Assembly: GCF_900109285.1 (NCBI RefSeq)
Contig: NZ_FNZQ01000003.1
Coordinates: forward strand, 124,001-188,000
Reading direction: 5' to 3'
Source: Jannaschia helgolandensis
GTDB lineage: Bacteria > Pseudomonadota > Alphaproteobacteria > Rhodobacterales > Rhodobacteraceae
Length of the DNA: 64,000 nucleotides
Shown: positions 1-8,839 of the stretch, piece after piece
Numbering within the stretch: the first letter of the stretch is position 1
How the letters are laid out: each line of letters opens with the position of its first letter
Position numbers and translations under genes: made by a program
The notes under the pieces: model-generated
Told to the model about the DNA's origin: nothing
Databases searched by the model: none
The model's input: only the letters and a program-made list of their open reading frames with translations

Positions 1-1048
1 GTTCCTGAAACTGACCCGCTTCGGTGCCATAGGTCACGACGTGGGTGCCGTTGTCGCCCGTCAGGCTGCGGATCAGCGCCTCGGCCACGCCGTCGGTTTC
101 CGGTTTCAGCGCGGGCACGCCCGGGTTGCGGTCCCATGTGACGCCAGCGTTGGGGTGCCTGGTGCGTAATGTTGCATTCAGCTTTGTCAGAAAAGCCGAC
201 AACGCTGCTTCGTGACGTTCCAGGTCGTCGCCCGCAGGCACCCGAAAGCCCAACTTGAAGGTGCAGTCCCTTGCGGTGATGTTGTGCGCCGTGCCGCCCG
301 CAATCAAACCGACATGGGCGGTCGTATGCGGAGGATCGAACATTGCGGACACCGGGTCGGGCGTTTCCGCCATCAGCATGTCGTTCAAGTCGTTGACCCA
401 GCCCAGAACGCGCCCCGCCTCGTGGATGGCGCTGACGCCTTGCGGCAGCTTCGAGGAATGGACCTCGTATCCGTGAATGTGGACATCGGTGATCGATGAA
501 GCGTTATGCCCCGTCACCGGTCGCAGCATCGACGGTTCCCCTATGATGGCGGCGGCGGCGCGGGGCAGGTGTGTCAGCATGTCGTCGATCATCGGCGGTG
601 CGCCGATACAGCCGACTTCCTCGTCATACGACAGCGCGATTTGCAGGGGGCGCGTGATACCGCGTGACAGGGCATAGGGCACCATTGCCAGGGCAAGTGC
701 GTCGAAGCCCTTCATGTCGCAGGTGCCGCGCCCGTAATACCGCCCGTCTTTCTCGGTCACGGCAAAAGGATCCATCGTCCAGTCCTGCCCATCGACAGGC
801 ACGACATCGGTATGACCCGACAATACGATTCCCCCCGCCACCTCGGGACCGACATTGGCGTAGAGCGCCGCCTTTTTTCCGGTCGCGTCGTAAACCCGGC
901 GGGCCGGGACGCCGTGCGACGCGAGGTAATCTTCGACCCAATCGACCAGATCGAGGTTCGGGTCACGGCTGACCGTCGGGAATGCCACAAGTTTTTCCAT
1001 GATCTCGCGGGCGGTCAGAATCATTGGGCGGGAACGGGTTTGCGACAT
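1..1048 (-). CDS. argE: Acetylornithine deacetylase ArgE-type (M20 family), C-terminus cut by window edge
   Basis: Zinc-dependent M20 deacylase, probably cleaving N-acetylornithine (or a related N-acyl amino acid) to the free amino acid in the cytosol. About 349 codons are visible, and the family is usually near 385-390, so the last 35-40 residues lie beyond position 1. Seen: the metal-binding stretch GHTDVVPVDG, the bridging aspartate in CDMKGFDALA, the catalytic glutamate pair in YDEEVGC, and the ArgE-like ending GTEAGQFQE at the edge. The start at 1048 gives MSQTRSRPMILTAREIM; a second in-frame ATG eight codons later is an alternative. It diverges from the peptide importer operon across a 227-base gap, so the pair may serve uptake and deacylation of peptides or acyl amino acids (inference). 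ArgE is the best name, but DapE-like or other M20 substrates cannot be excluded. Confidence 0.85.
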   Translation of the reverse strand, partial: MSQTRSRPMILTAREIMEKLVAFPTVSRDPNLDLVDWVEDYLASHGVPARRVYDATGKKAALYANVGPEVAGGIVLSGHTDVVPVDGQDWTMDPFAVTEKDGRYYGRGTCDMKGFDALALAMVPYALSRGITRPLQIALSYDEEVGCIGAPPMIDDMLTHLPRAAAAIIGEPSMLRPVTGHNASSITDVHIHGYEVHSSKLPQGVSAIHEAGRVLGWVNDLNDMLMAETPDPVSAMFDPPHTTAHVGLIAGGTAHNITARDCTFKLGFRVPAGDDLERHEAALSAFLTKLNATLRTRHPNAGVTWDRNPGVPALKPETDGVAEALIRSLTGDNGTHVVTYGTEAGQFQE

Positions 1049-1275
1049 CGGGGGTGACCTTTGCAGGAGGTGCAGTCCAATGGGTGCTGCCCGCGCGGGC
1101 AACAGTCAAGCCAACGGCACAATCTTCGGGCGATCCGGGCGGGCTGCACAGGAAACGGGCAAACCGCTTGCGGGACCGGGATCATCTGATAGCGTCGCCT
1201 TCAGATGACGGGCGCAAGACCCTCAGAGAACAAACTGCATCCACCTTGAAGGATGCCGGACATGGGGAGCGGTGG

Positions 1276-2286
1276 ATGCCGGACGGCGACACCCGAAACG
1301 TGCTGGAGGTCCGGGGCCTCCGCACGGTCTTTGAAACGCGCAGGGGCGAGGTTCACGCCGTAAACTCGGTCAGCTTCGAGGTGAAACCCGGCGAACTGCT
1401 GGGCGTCGTCGGCGAATCGGGGTCCGGCAAGTCGGTCACGATGATGTCGCTGGTCGGTCTTCTGCCGTCACCCCCTGCAGAAGTGCGCGAGGGGAAGGTT
1501 TTGCTGGATGGCGAAGACCTGCTGCAGGTCACGCCGGCCAGGTTGCGCGATATACGAGGCTCGGACGTTGGGTTCATTTTCCAAGACCCGATGACCTCGC
1601 TCAATCCTGTGTTCACAGTGGGCTTCCAGATCATGGAGCCGGTGCGCCGCCATATGGGTCTGAACAAGAAACAGGCACGGGCGCGGGCTATCGAGCTGCT
1701 GGAACTGGTCGGCATTCCCGGTGCCGCCGGTCGCTTGTCGGATTACCCGCACCAGTTTTCAGGTGGCATGCGGCAGCGCGTGATGATCGCCATCGCGCTG
1801 GCCTGCGACCCCAAGGTTCTGATCGCGGACGAGCCGACGACGGCGCTGGACGTCACGATCCAGGCGCAGATCCTGGAAATCATCGAGGACCTGCGCAGCA
1901 AGCTGGGCATGGCCATTGTCTGGATTACCCACGACCTGGGCGTGATCGCGGGCATCGCCGACCGGGTTGCGGTGATGTACGGCGGGCAGATCGTCGAACA
2001 CGCCGAAGTGTTTCCGCTGTTCAACGATCCGCGCCATCCCTACACGCGCGCCCTGCTCAAGACGATCCCGACGGTATCGGGCAAGCGCGCGGCCAAGCTG
2101 CAGGTGATCGAGGGGCAGCCGCCGATGCTGGGTGCCGCCCCCACGGCCTGTGCGTTCCGTGACCGCTGTCCGCTGGCATTCGAGCGGTGCCACGCCGAAA
2201 ACCCGCAACGCGAAACCGTCGGTCCGGGTCACGACGTCGCCTGTTTTCATCCGCTTGCCCACACGGCAAAAGAGGGGGCGGCATGA
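1276..2286 (+). CDS. Oligopeptide/dipeptide ABC transporter ATP-binding protein (DppD/OppD type)
   Basis: ATPase subunit of a peptide importer of the Opp/Dpp class, 336 residues. Walker A is GESGSGKS, the signature is FSGGMRQR, Walker B is [12 protein letters not shown] and the switch histidine is in ITHDLGVI. The C-terminal oligopeptide-transporter extension has the cysteine pattern CAFRDRC...C...C typical of DppD/OppD. The open frame runs upstream to 1024, but that part looks non-coding. I start at the ATG at 1276 because GGGGAG sits just upstream and the family alignment begins with [11 protein letters not shown]. It is the first gene of an importer operon ordered ATPase, ATPase, binding protein, permease, permease; the more usual order puts the binding protein first. 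It overlaps the next gene by ATGA. Confidence 0.93.
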   Translation: MPDGDTRNVLEVRGLRTVFETRRGEVHAVNSVSFEVKPGELLGVVGESGSGKSVTMMSLVGLLPSPPAEVREGKVLLDGEDLLQVTPARLRDIRGSDVGFIFQDPMTSLNPVFTVGFQIMEPVRRHMGLNKKQARARAIELLELVGIPGAAGRLSDYPHQFSGGMRQRVMIAIALACDPKVLIADEPTTALDVTIQAQILEIIEDLRSKLGMAIVWITHDLGVIAGIADRVAVMYGGQIVEHAEVFPLFNDPRHPYTRALLKTIPTVSGKRAAKLQVIEGQPPMLGAAPTACAFRDRCPLAFERCHAENPQRETVGPGHDVACFHPLAHTAKEGAA

Positions 2287-3338
2287 CCAGACCACTTGTC
2301 GAAGTGCGCAACCTGAAGATGCATTTCCCGGTCCATGCCGGCATCCTGCGCCGTCAGGTTGGCGCGGTGAAGGCCGTCGATGGCGTCAGTTTCGATATCG
2401 TCGAAGGCGAGACGCTTGGTCTGGTCGGCGAGAGCGGTTGCGGCAAGTCCACCTGCGGGCGCGCGGTGCTGCGGCTGTATGATATTACCGACGGAGAGAT
2501 CATCGTGGACGGTCGGGCCATCGGGCAGGAGTCGCAGATGAGTTTGCGGACCATGCGCCCCACGATGCAGATGGTCTTCCAGGATCCGCAGGCGTCGCTT
2601 AACCCGCGCATGACCGTCGGGGCCATTATCGGCGAGCCGCTGTCGGAACATACCCGCATGTCGCGGGCCGAGCGCATCGCGCGGGTCGGGGAGTTGATGG
2701 ATCAGGTCGGGCTGAACCGGACCTTCGTTAACCGCTATCCGCACGAATTTTCCGGCGGTCAGCGGCAACGCATCGGGATCGCCCGCGCACTGGCGCTGAA
2801 CCCCAAGTTCATTGTCTGCGACGAGCCGATTGCCGCATTGGACGTGTCGATACAGGCGCAGGTGGTGAACCTGCTGGAGGAATTGCAGGGCCGTCTTGGC
2901 CTGACCTACCTGTTTATCAGCCACGACCTTTCGATGGTGCGCCATATCGCGGACCGGGTTGCAGTCATGTATCTGGGAAAGCTGGTCGAACTGGCCCCCC
3001 GCGATGCGTTGTACGACACGCCGCTGCATCCCTATACCGAGGCGCTTTTGTCCGCCGTGCCGGAACCCGATCCGGCCAAGGCAGGACAAAAGCGGGATCG
3101 CATCGTGTTGCAGGGCGACGTGCCCAGTCCCGCGAATCCGCCTGACGGTTGCAACTTCTCTACCCGCTGTCCGCGTGTGATGGAGGTGTGCAGCCGCATC
3201 GACCCCGAATTCCGTGAGGTGCAGCCCGGCCATTGGGCTGCATGCCACCTGCACGACAGCATAAGACCAAGCGGCACAACCCGCAGACATACAGAGGCCA
3301 CAACGATGGTCGAGCCCAACAAGGAGAGTAATCCATGA
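2283..3338 (+). CDS. Oligopeptide/dipeptide ABC transporter ATP-binding protein (DppF/OppF type)
   Basis: Second ATPase of the importer, 351 residues, expected to heterodimerise with the preceding protein on the cytoplasmic face of the permeases. Walker [10 protein letters not shown], signature [10 protein letters not shown], Walker [13 protein letters not shown] and SHDLSMV are all present. The C-terminal cysteine-containing extension (CNFSTRCP...C...C) matches OppF/DppF. The ATG at 2283 overlaps the upstream stop (ATGA), which implies translational coupling. The end overlaps the start of the binding-protein gene by four bases. The open frame extends to 2187, but the upstream codons are inside the preceding gene. 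Confidence 0.93.
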   Translation: MTRPLVEVRNLKMHFPVHAGILRRQVGAVKAVDGVSFDIVEGETLGLVGESGCGKSTCGRAVLRLYDITDGEIIVDGRAIGQESQMSLRTMRPTMQMVFQDPQASLNPRMTVGAIIGEPLSEHTRMSRAERIARVGELMDQVGLNRTFVNRYPHEFSGGQRQRIGIARALALNPKFIVCDEPIAALDVSIQAQVVNLLEELQGRLGLTYLFISHDLSMVRHIADRVAVMYLGKLVELAPRDALYDTPLHPYTEALLSAVPEPDPAKAGQKRDRIVLQGDVPSPANPPDGCNFSTRCPRVMEVCSRIDPEFREVQPGHWAACHLHDSIRPSGTTRRHTEATTMVEPNKESNP

Positions 3339-5050
3339 ATACGAAAACAGTCCTGCTTGCCAGCGCGGCGCTGCTCGCCGTCGCGGCCCCGGTCTTTGCC
3401 GAGGGCCATGAAGGCGAGCGCGGGCGCGACGGCGAAGTCAGCATCCTGTACTGGCAAGCCCCGTCGACCATGAACCCGTTCCTGTCGGGCGGCACCAAGG
3501 ACGTCGAGGCGGCAAGCCTGGTGGTCGAGCCGCTGGCCCGCTTTGACGAAACCGGCACGATCCAGCCCTGGCTGGTCGACGAGATTCCCACCGTCGAGAA
3601 TGGCGGCGTCTCCGAAGACCTGATGTCGATCACCTGGAAGATCACGCCGGGCCTTGTGTGGTCCGACGGCACGCCCTTCACCAGTGCGGATGTGCAGTTC
3701 ACCTATGAATATTGCACCGACCCCGAAGGCGGCTGCGCCCAGGGGGCGAAATTCGAGCCGGTGGAAAGTGTCGAGACCCCCGACGAGTTGACGGTCGTCG
3801 TCAACTTCAAGGAGCCGACGCCCTATCCCTATACCGCCTTCGCCGGCGGCGAGAGCCCGATCCTGCAGAAGGCCCAGTTCGAAAATTGCAAAGGGGCCGC
3901 AGCTTCGACCTGCACGGAAGAGAACTTCAATCCGATCGGCACCGGACCGTTCGTCGTGGACGAATTCAAGACCAACGACGTGATCACGTTGTCGGCCAAT
4001 CCGAACTTCCGGTTCGAGGGCAAGCCTGCCTTCGCCAAGGTCAACTTCAAGGGCGGCGGCGACGCCGAAGCGGCGGGTCGCGCGGTCATGCAGACCGGCG
4101 AATTCGACTATGCCTGGAACCTGCAACTGGCCCCCGAGGTCATTGCCCAGATGGAAACCGGCGGTATGGGCACGACCGTCGTCGGCTTCGGCCCGCTGGT
4201 CGAGCGCATCGAGCTGAACCACACCAACCCCGATCCGGCACTTGGCCCGGACGAACGGTCGGTGATCCGTCCGCACCCGTTCCTGCAGGATCCCGCCGTC
4301 TATAAGGCCCTGTCCTTGGCCATCGACCGGCCGTTGCTGGTCGAAATCGGCTATGGTCAGGCCGGCAAGGTCACCTGCAACCTGGTGCCCGCGCCCGAGG
4401 CGTTCAATTCGTCCGCGCTTGAATGTTCGGAGCAGGATATCGAAGGCGCCAAGAAGTTGCTGGATGACGCGGGCTACGTCGACAGTGATGGCGACGGTGT
4501 CCGCGAAAAGGACGGCGTCGAGCTTCGGATGCTGTACCAGACGTCCACCAACGCAGTGCGTCAGGACTTCCAGCAGTTGATCAAGGAATGGTGGGAAGAA
4601 ATCGGCTTCGCGGTCGAGCTTCGCAACATTTCCGGCTCGGTGTTCTTCGGCGGGGACGCGGGATCGCCAGATACCATCCAGAAGTTCTATGCCGATGTCG
4701 AAATGTACGCCAATACCTTCAACGGCACCGATCCGCAGTCGTATCTGGGTGGCCCGCTTTGCAGCAAGATCCCAAGCCCCGAGAACCAGTGGCAGGGCGA
4801 GAACATCCCCCGGTTCTGCATGGAGGAGTACGACGAACTCTGGGCGGAACTGAGCCGCACGGCCGCCCCCGAAGAGCGTCAGCGCATCGCGAAGGAGCTG
4901 AACGACATGTACGTGTCGAACGGCGGTCAGATCCCACTGGTGCACCGTGGCCGTCTGTCAGCGCACGCCAACAGCCTGGGCGGCGTCAAGCTGAACGTCT
5001 GGGACAGCGAGTTGTGGAACGTCGCCGACTGGTATCGCATCGGCGAATGA
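3335..5050 (+). CDS. Periplasmic peptide-binding protein of the ABC importer (SBP family 5)
   Basis: Solute-binding protein of the DppA/OppA class, 571 residues, which captures the substrate in the periplasm. A signal peptide is clear: [22 protein letters not shown], with cleavage after the AxA-like VFA. The mature part has the SBP_bac_5 pattern ([51 protein letters not shown]). An acidic loop [12 protein letters not shown] near residue 384 resembles a calcium-binding loop and occurs in some members of this family. The substrate cannot be read from sequence; the neighbouring M20 deacylase suggests peptides or acylated amino acids. The start overlaps the upstream gene by four bases. Confidence 0.92.
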   Translation: MNTKTVLLASAALLAVAAPVFAEGHEGERGRDGEVSILYWQAPSTMNPFLSGGTKDVEAASLVVEPLARFDETGTIQPWLVDEIPTVENGGVSEDLMSITWKITPGLVWSDGTPFTSADVQFTYEYCTDPEGGCAQGAKFEPVESVETPDELTVVVNFKEPTPYPYTAFAGGESPILQKAQFENCKGAAASTCTEENFNPIGTGPFVVDEFKTNDVITLSANPNFRFEGKPAFAKVNFKGGGDAEAAGRAVMQTGEFDYAWNLQLAPEVIAQMETGGMGTTVVGFGPLVERIELNHTNPDPALGPDERSVIRPHPFLQDPAVYKALSLAIDRPLLVEIGYGQAGKVTCNLVPAPEAFNSSALECSEQDIEGAKKLLDDAGYVDSDGDGVREKDGVELRMLYQTSTNAVRQDFQQLIKEWWEEIGFAVELRNISGSVFFGGDAGSPDTIQKFYADVEMYANTFNGTDPQSYLGGPLCSKIPSPENQWQGENIPRFCMEEYDELWAELSRTAAPEERQRIAKELNDMYVSNGGQIPLVHRGRLSAHANSLGGVKLNVWDSELWNVADWYRIGE

Positions 5051-5067
5051 TCGTTTCCTGACCTATC

Positions 5068-5088
5068 GGGGGCGGCGTCCGCGCCCCC
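5068..5088 (+). terminator. Stem-loop between binding-protein gene and permease gene
   Basis: GGGGGCG (5068-5074) pairs with CGCCCCC (5082-5088) around a seven-base loop, 17 bases after the binding-protein stop. There is no T-run. In ABC operons such a hairpin often protects the mRNA of the abundant binding protein or partly terminates transcription before the permeases. That role is inferred here. Confidence 0.45.
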
Positions 5089-5122
5089 CCATCCCCCGAT
5101 GACCTGAACCGAGGCGTAAGGT

Positions 5123-6130
5123 ATGCTGACCTTCACCATCCGACGATTGCTGTTCGCGATCCCGACGCTTCTGTTCATCGCATTGGTGATTTTCCTGCTG
5201 CTCGAACTGGCTCCGGGGGATCCGATGGCCAACGTGCCGCTGACCGTCCCGCCCGAGATCAAGGAACAGATGCGGCAGGCCCTGGGACTGGGCGAGCCGG
5301 TGCATATCCGGTTCTGGAAATGGATCGTTCAGTTCTTCTGGGTCGAACCGCTGAACGTTTTCGATTACCTCTTCGACACCAATTTCGCCGACGGACGTCT
5401 GCGGATCATCAGCTGGCAGAACCGCGCACCGGTCTTCATCACCATCGCCGAGCGCATTCCGCAGACCCTCTGGGTCGTGGGCACGGCCTATCTGGTCGCG
5501 ATCGCCATCGCGATCCCGGTCGGAATCTATTCGGCCTACCGCCAGTATTCGGCCTTCGATCAGGTCGGCACCTTCGTCACGATGATCGGCTTTTCGGTGC
5601 CGCCGTTCTTTTCAGGGGTGCTGGTCATCATCATCTTCGCGGTGCAGCTTCGGTGGTTCCCGTCAATCTATGATACCCGGCTGGTCGTGGATTCATGGGA
5701 GAGTTTCGGGATGCAGGTGCGGCAGATGTTCCTGCCGGTGATGGTGCTGGCATTGCAGATCACGTCGCAGTTGTCGCGCTTCATGCGGGCGTCGATGCTG
5801 GACAACCTGAACCAGGATTACGTCCGCACGGCGCGCGCCAAGGGCCTGCGCGAGAAGACGGTGGTTCTGGTCCACGTGCTGCGCAATTCGATGATCCCGG
5901 TCGTGACGGTCATCGCGCTGGGTGTCCCGGCCATTTTCGGCGGCGCGATCATCACCGAGCAGGTGTTCAAGGTGAACGGCATCGGCCAGCTTCTGATCAC
6001 CGCCATTCAGGCCAACGACCTGCCGATGGTGCAGACGCTGACTTTCATCTTCGCGGTGCTGATCGTGCTGTTCAACCTGATCGCGGATGTCCTGTATGGC
6101 ATTCTTGATCCGAGGATCCGCTATGACTGA
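5123..6130 (+). CDS. Peptide ABC transporter permease (DppB/OppB type)
   Basis: Inner-membrane permease, 335 residues, of the BPD_transp_1 family. The first transmembrane helix directly follows the start (RRLLFAIPTLLFIALVIFLL) and is followed by LAPGDP, typical of OppB. The EAA-like cytoplasmic loop that contacts the ATPases is seen as ARAKGLREKTVVLVHVLRNS. About six helices are predicted. AAGGT lies just upstream of the ATG. The stop overlaps the next permease gene by eight bases, so the two are translationally coupled. Confidence 0.92.
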   Translation: MLTFTIRRLLFAIPTLLFIALVIFLLLELAPGDPMANVPLTVPPEIKEQMRQALGLGEPVHIRFWKWIVQFFWVEPLNVFDYLFDTNFADGRLRIISWQNRAPVFITIAERIPQTLWVVGTAYLVAIAIAIPVGIYSAYRQYSAFDQVGTFVTMIGFSVPPFFSGVLVIIIFAVQLRWFPSIYDTRLVVDSWESFGMQVRQMFLPVMVLALQITSQLSRFMRASMLDNLNQDYVRTARAKGLREKTVVLVHVLRNSMIPVVTVIALGVPAIFGGAIITEQVFKVNGIGQLLITAIQANDLPMVQTLTFIFAVLIVLFNLIADVLYGILDPRIRYD

Positions 6131-7103
6131 TGCCCGAGACCCGGACACGCCCGTCGGGGGCGACATGGCCACTGTCGTCGCCTCGGCCGCCGTTGCCGGG
6201 GCGGAGCCGATCCTGCTGACCCGCGCCCGCAGCCAGTGGTGGGACGTCTGGGACCAGTTCCGCAGCCACAAGGGCGCGATGGCGGGGGCGGCCATCTTTC
6301 TGGCGATTGTGGGTCTGGTGGTGTTCGGACCGTTATTCGTCGATCTGGAGTCGGGCATCAAATCCAACATGCGGTCACGTAATCTGGGGGCCAGTCTCGC
6401 GCATCCGCTCGGCACCGACCGGTTGGGGCGCGACATGTTCGCCCGGATGATCGCGGGCGGTCGTGTTTCGCTGGCCGTGGGCCTGACGGCGATGGCCCTG
6501 TCGTTAGTGCTGGGCACGCTGATCGGTGTGCTGGCCGGTTACTTCAAGCGGCTGGACGGGCCGCTTATGCGGTTCACCGACCTGTTTCTGGCGCTGCCGC
6601 TGCTGCCGCTGCTGCTGGTCATGGTGTTGCTGTTTCGCGAACCCCTGACTGCCGCTTTCGGGGTGGAGACGGGGATCTTCATCCTGATCGTCGCGGCCAT
6701 CGGCGTCACGTCTTGGATGCAGACCGCTCGCATTGTGCGCGGCGATGTGCTGGCCTTGAAGGAGCGGGAATTCGTGCTGGCCGCGCGGTCCATCGGCACG
6801 CCCTCGCGGCGGATCGTGACGCGGCATGTCCTGCCGAACGTTCTCTCGCCGATCATGGTGTCTGCCACGCTGGGCATCGCGACCGCGATCATCACGGAAA
6901 GCGCCCTGTCCTTCCTCGGCCTCGGTTTTCCACCGGATTTCCCGACATGGGGTCGTCTGTTGAACGATGGTGTCCCTTATCTGGAGCTGTATCCCGGTCG
7001 CGCTTTCTGGCCCGGTGCGGCGATCTCGCTTGTCGTGCTGTCGATCAACTATGTCGGCGACGGGCTGCGCGACGCGCTGGATCCGAGAATTCGGGGCCGC
7101 TGA
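6123..7103 (+). CDS. Peptide ABC transporter permease (DppC/OppC type)
   Basis: Second permease, 326 residues. It has the OppC hallmarks: an N-terminal cytoplasmic stretch, a first helix (AGAAIFLAIVGLVVFGPLF), the motif HPLGTDRLGRDMFARMI, and the EAA loop AARSIGTPSRRIVTRHVLPN. I use the ATG at 6123, which overlaps the OppB stop, rather than the earlier in-frame ATG at 6087 inside oppB. It is the last gene of the importer operon and faces the minus-strand hydratase operon only 18 bases away. Confidence 0.92.
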   Translation: MTDARDPDTPVGGDMATVVASAAVAGAEPILLTRARSQWWDVWDQFRSHKGAMAGAAIFLAIVGLVVFGPLFVDLESGIKSNMRSRNLGASLAHPLGTDRLGRDMFARMIAGGRVSLAVGLTAMALSLVLGTLIGVLAGYFKRLDGPLMRFTDLFLALPLLPLLLVMVLLFREPLTAAFGVETGIFILIVAAIGVTSWMQTARIVRGDVLALKEREFVLAARSIGTPSRRIVTRHVLPNVLSPIMVSATLGIATAIITESALSFLGLGFPPDFPTWGRLLNDGVPYLELYPGRAFWPGAAISLVVLSINYVGDGLRDALDPRIRGR

Positions 7104-7121
7104 GACCGCAACGGGACTGGC

Positions 7122-7778
7122 CTAGCCCGGCTGCCGCGCCTGTCCCACGCCGATCATGCTGTCGCGCGTAACGAGGGTCGCCAGCGCGGCTTCGTCCATC
7201 CCGTCGGTACCCCCAGGCCGCGCGGGAATGACGATGTAGCGCATGTCGGCGGTGCTGTCGTGGACGCGGACCGTCACGTCCTGCGGCACCTCGACACCGA
7301 ATTCGGCCAATACCCTGCGTGGTTCGCGCACTGCGCGGGTCCGATAGGCGCGGGATTTGTACCAGTCGGGCGGCAGGCCCAGCAGGTCGCGCGGATAGCA
7401 GGAGCAGAGCGTACAGACGACGACGTTGTGCACCTTGTCGGTGTTCTCGACCGCGATCAGGTTCAAAGGCCCGATGTCGATCCCCAGTTCGGTCGAGGCT
7501 GCGGGTGCATCGACCAGCAACAGCTTTCGAAATTCGGGGTCCAGCCAGGCCCGGGCGACGATGGCAGCCCCGCGTGCCGGGCTGCGGGCGTCCATCGCGT
7601 CGATCTGGGCGGCAACCTCATCCGCCGTGATGACACCTTTCTCGATCATCAATTCGCGGGCCGCGATTTCCATTGTCTGCCAATAGCTGCGTGTCCTGTC
7701 CTGATCTTCACGGTAGGGATGCCCCGAGGGCGACATGCCGGAATGATCGTGGTCGTGGTCTTGGTGATCGTGGGGCAT
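7122..7778 (-). CDS. Cobalt-type nitrile hydratase alpha / thiocyanate hydrolase gamma-like subunit
   Basis: Catalytic metal-binding subunit of the nitrile hydratase family, 218 residues. Residues 121-130 read VCTLCSCYPR: Cys122, Cys125 and Cys127 would carry the post-translationally oxidised claw ligands, and threonine after the first cysteine is the cobalt-type signature. The following LGLPPDWYKS and REPRRVLAEFGVE also match the family. The N-terminus is histidine/aspartate rich (residues 3-12), a possible metal-handling tail. The ATG at 7778 shares its A with the preceding stop (TGATG) and has GGAG upstream; a further upstream frame to 7850 lies inside the preceding gene. The product is an amide if the substrate is a nitrile, or carbonyl sulfide plus ammonia if it is thiocyanate. 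The split beta chain next door resembles thiocyanate hydrolase, but sequence alone cannot decide. Confidence 0.9.
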   Translation of the reverse strand: MPHDHQDHDHDHSGMSPSGHPYREDQDRTRSYWQTMEIAARELMIEKGVITADEVAAQIDAMDARSPARGAAIVARAWLDPEFRKLLLVDAPAASTELGIDIGPLNLIAVENTDKVHNVVVCTLCSCYPRDLLGLPPDWYKSRAYRTRAVREPRRVLAEFGVEVPQDVTVRVHDSTADMRYIVIPARPGGTDGMDEAALATLVTRDSMIGVGQARQPG

Positions 7779-8062
7779 CAGAGCGGCTCCAGCCAATGGG
7801 CATAGATTTCGGCGTCCAGCGTGTCGGACGGGGCCTCGGACGTGGGCCATATGTCTGCCATTGCGAAGCGTACGCGATAGAGGGGCAGCCTGTCGCCGGT
7901 ATGGCCATAGGCCTTCTGTTCAGGGTTGCCGAAGGGGCCGAGGACGCGCTCGACCCGTCCGACGTGGCCGCGCAGATAGGCGGGCGTCCGGACGTGGCCG
8001 GGGGGCATCATGGTGCGGACGCGCACGCGCGCACCGGGGGCGAGGGGGTCAGGCGTGGGCAT
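7778..8062 (-). CDS. Nitrile hydratase beta C-terminal half / thiocyanate hydrolase alpha-like subunit
   Basis: A 94-residue protein equal to the SH3-like C-terminal domain of nitrile hydratase beta: GARVRVR, PPGHVRTPAYLRG, VGRVERVLGPFGNPE, LYRVRFAMADIWP and the ending AHWLEPL. In ordinary nitrile hydratases this domain is fused to the helical domain encoded here by the upstream gene. GGAGAA lies eight bases before the ATG at 8062, so it is translated as its own gene. The start overlaps the upstream gene by 14 bases and the stop overlaps the catalytic-subunit gene. The arrangement N-half, C-half, catalytic subunit is the order I recall for scnB-scnA-scnC of thiocyanate hydrolase. Confidence 0.82.
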   Translation of the reverse strand: MPTPDPLAPGARVRVRTMMPPGHVRTPAYLRGHVGRVERVLGPFGNPEQKAYGHTGDRLPLYRVRFAMADIWPTSEAPSDTLDAEIYAHWLEPL

Positions 8063-8414
8063 CGTTCGCTTCTCCGTAGGTGGTGCCCCGCGCCTGCACC
8101 TGTTCCATGCGCGCGCCCAGCTCAGCCACCGAATAGATGCCCTGTTCCAGCATGTTCTGATTAAGCGCGGCGACCCAGCGTTCGTAATAGGTCATGGTCT
8201 CGAACGCGTCTTCCCCCATGTCCTCCAGCACCCGGCGCAAACCGTCGACGGTGAAGACACCCTTCTTGCCAGCCAACACCACGAGCGCATCGACCCGTTT
8301 CTCCCAGATCGCGAAATCGTGGTCCGCTTTGGGGATCGTTCCCGCGAGCGGATGATCGAGGTCGCCCCCCATGTCATGCCAACGCTTGCCTGCCGGGCTG
8401 TTCGCGACGGTCAT
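8049..8414 (-). CDS. Nitrile hydratase beta N-terminal half / thiocyanate hydrolase beta-like subunit
   Basis: A 121-residue helical protein matching the N-terminal domain of nitrile hydratase beta. Seen: WHDMGG (the family's HDVGG), FAIWEKRVDALVVL, then YYERWVAALNQNMLEQGIYS and a closing ARM. It would pack on the catalytic subunit and shape the active site. GGAGG precedes the ATG at 8414, and the start overlaps the stop of the upstream DUF442 gene (ATGA). Because both halves have their own ribosome-binding sites, this looks like a true split gene, not a frameshifted fusion. No nitrile hydratase activator or cobalt transporter gene was recognised in the window. Confidence 0.8.
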   Translation of the reverse strand: MTVANSPAGKRWHDMGGDLDHPLAGTIPKADHDFAIWEKRVDALVVLAGKKGVFTVDGLRRVLEDMGEDAFETMTYYERWVAALNQNMLEQGIYSVAELGARMEQVQARGTTYGEANDAHA

Positions 8415-8839
8415 TGCTGGGCCTCCAATGCCGTGATCTGCGCCCGCAGACCGTCAAGTTGATATCCGGCCCCCGCCGTCGCCGCCAGAATCTCATCGAC
8501 CGGCATCCGCCCCGCCATCGCCAGCGCCCAGAGGATCGCGGATCGCGTACCCGAAGCGCAATAGGCGACGACCGATCCTTCCGCGCCGTCGATGGCATCT
8601 GCCTGTTCCTCGACCGCCTGGAGGGTCAGGGCTGCGCCTGCAACCGGGTTGAACACGAAAGCCAGCCCGACGGCTTCGGCAGCGGACTGCATCGCGGCGG
8701 CCCGGTGGCTGGGCGGAACCTCGGCGTCCGGACGGTTGCAGATGACCGTTGTGATGCCTTCGCGGGCCATTGCCGCCATGTCCGACGGCTCCAGCATCGG
8801 GGCGACGGAAGTGGTCTCGTCAAGCGGTCGCAGGTCCAT
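8411..8839 (-). CDS. DUF442 / TIGR01244 family phosphatase- or sulfurtransferase-like protein
   Basis: A 142-residue protein with the dual-specificity-phosphatase-like fold seen as the N-terminal half of Blh proteins. Visible marks: MDLRPLDETTSVAPML at the start, ICNRPDAEVPP, and the catalytic loop AYCASGTRSA near residue 93, with the P-loop cysteine and arginine spaced CX4R. Relatives are linked to hydrogen sulfide and persulfide handling in alphaproteobacteria (family knowledge). It is the first gene of the operon, with GGAAGGA just upstream of 8839, and is coupled by ATGA to the hydratase-like genes. That suggests a role in sulfur chemistry around the enzyme, for example if the substrate is thiocyanate. 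This is inference. Confidence 0.8.
   Translation of the reverse strand: MDLRPLDETTSVAPMLEPSDMAAMAREGITTVICNRPDAEVPPSHRAAAMQSAAEAVGLAFVFNPVAGAALTLQAVEEQADAIDGAEGSVVAYCASGTRSAILWALAMAGRMPVDEILAATAGAGYQLDGLRAQITALEAQQ

Noticed and set aside
3032-4945. 637-codon open frame on the minus strand, opposite the binding-protein gene
   Set aside because: No recognisable domain, skewed composition, and it mirrors a clear signal-peptide-bearing gene; typical antisense frame in GC-rich DNA.
7778-8414. Single frameshifted nitrile hydratase beta gene
   Set aside because: Both halves have their own Shine-Dalgarno and start codons, and the split matches a known natural form, so error is less likely.
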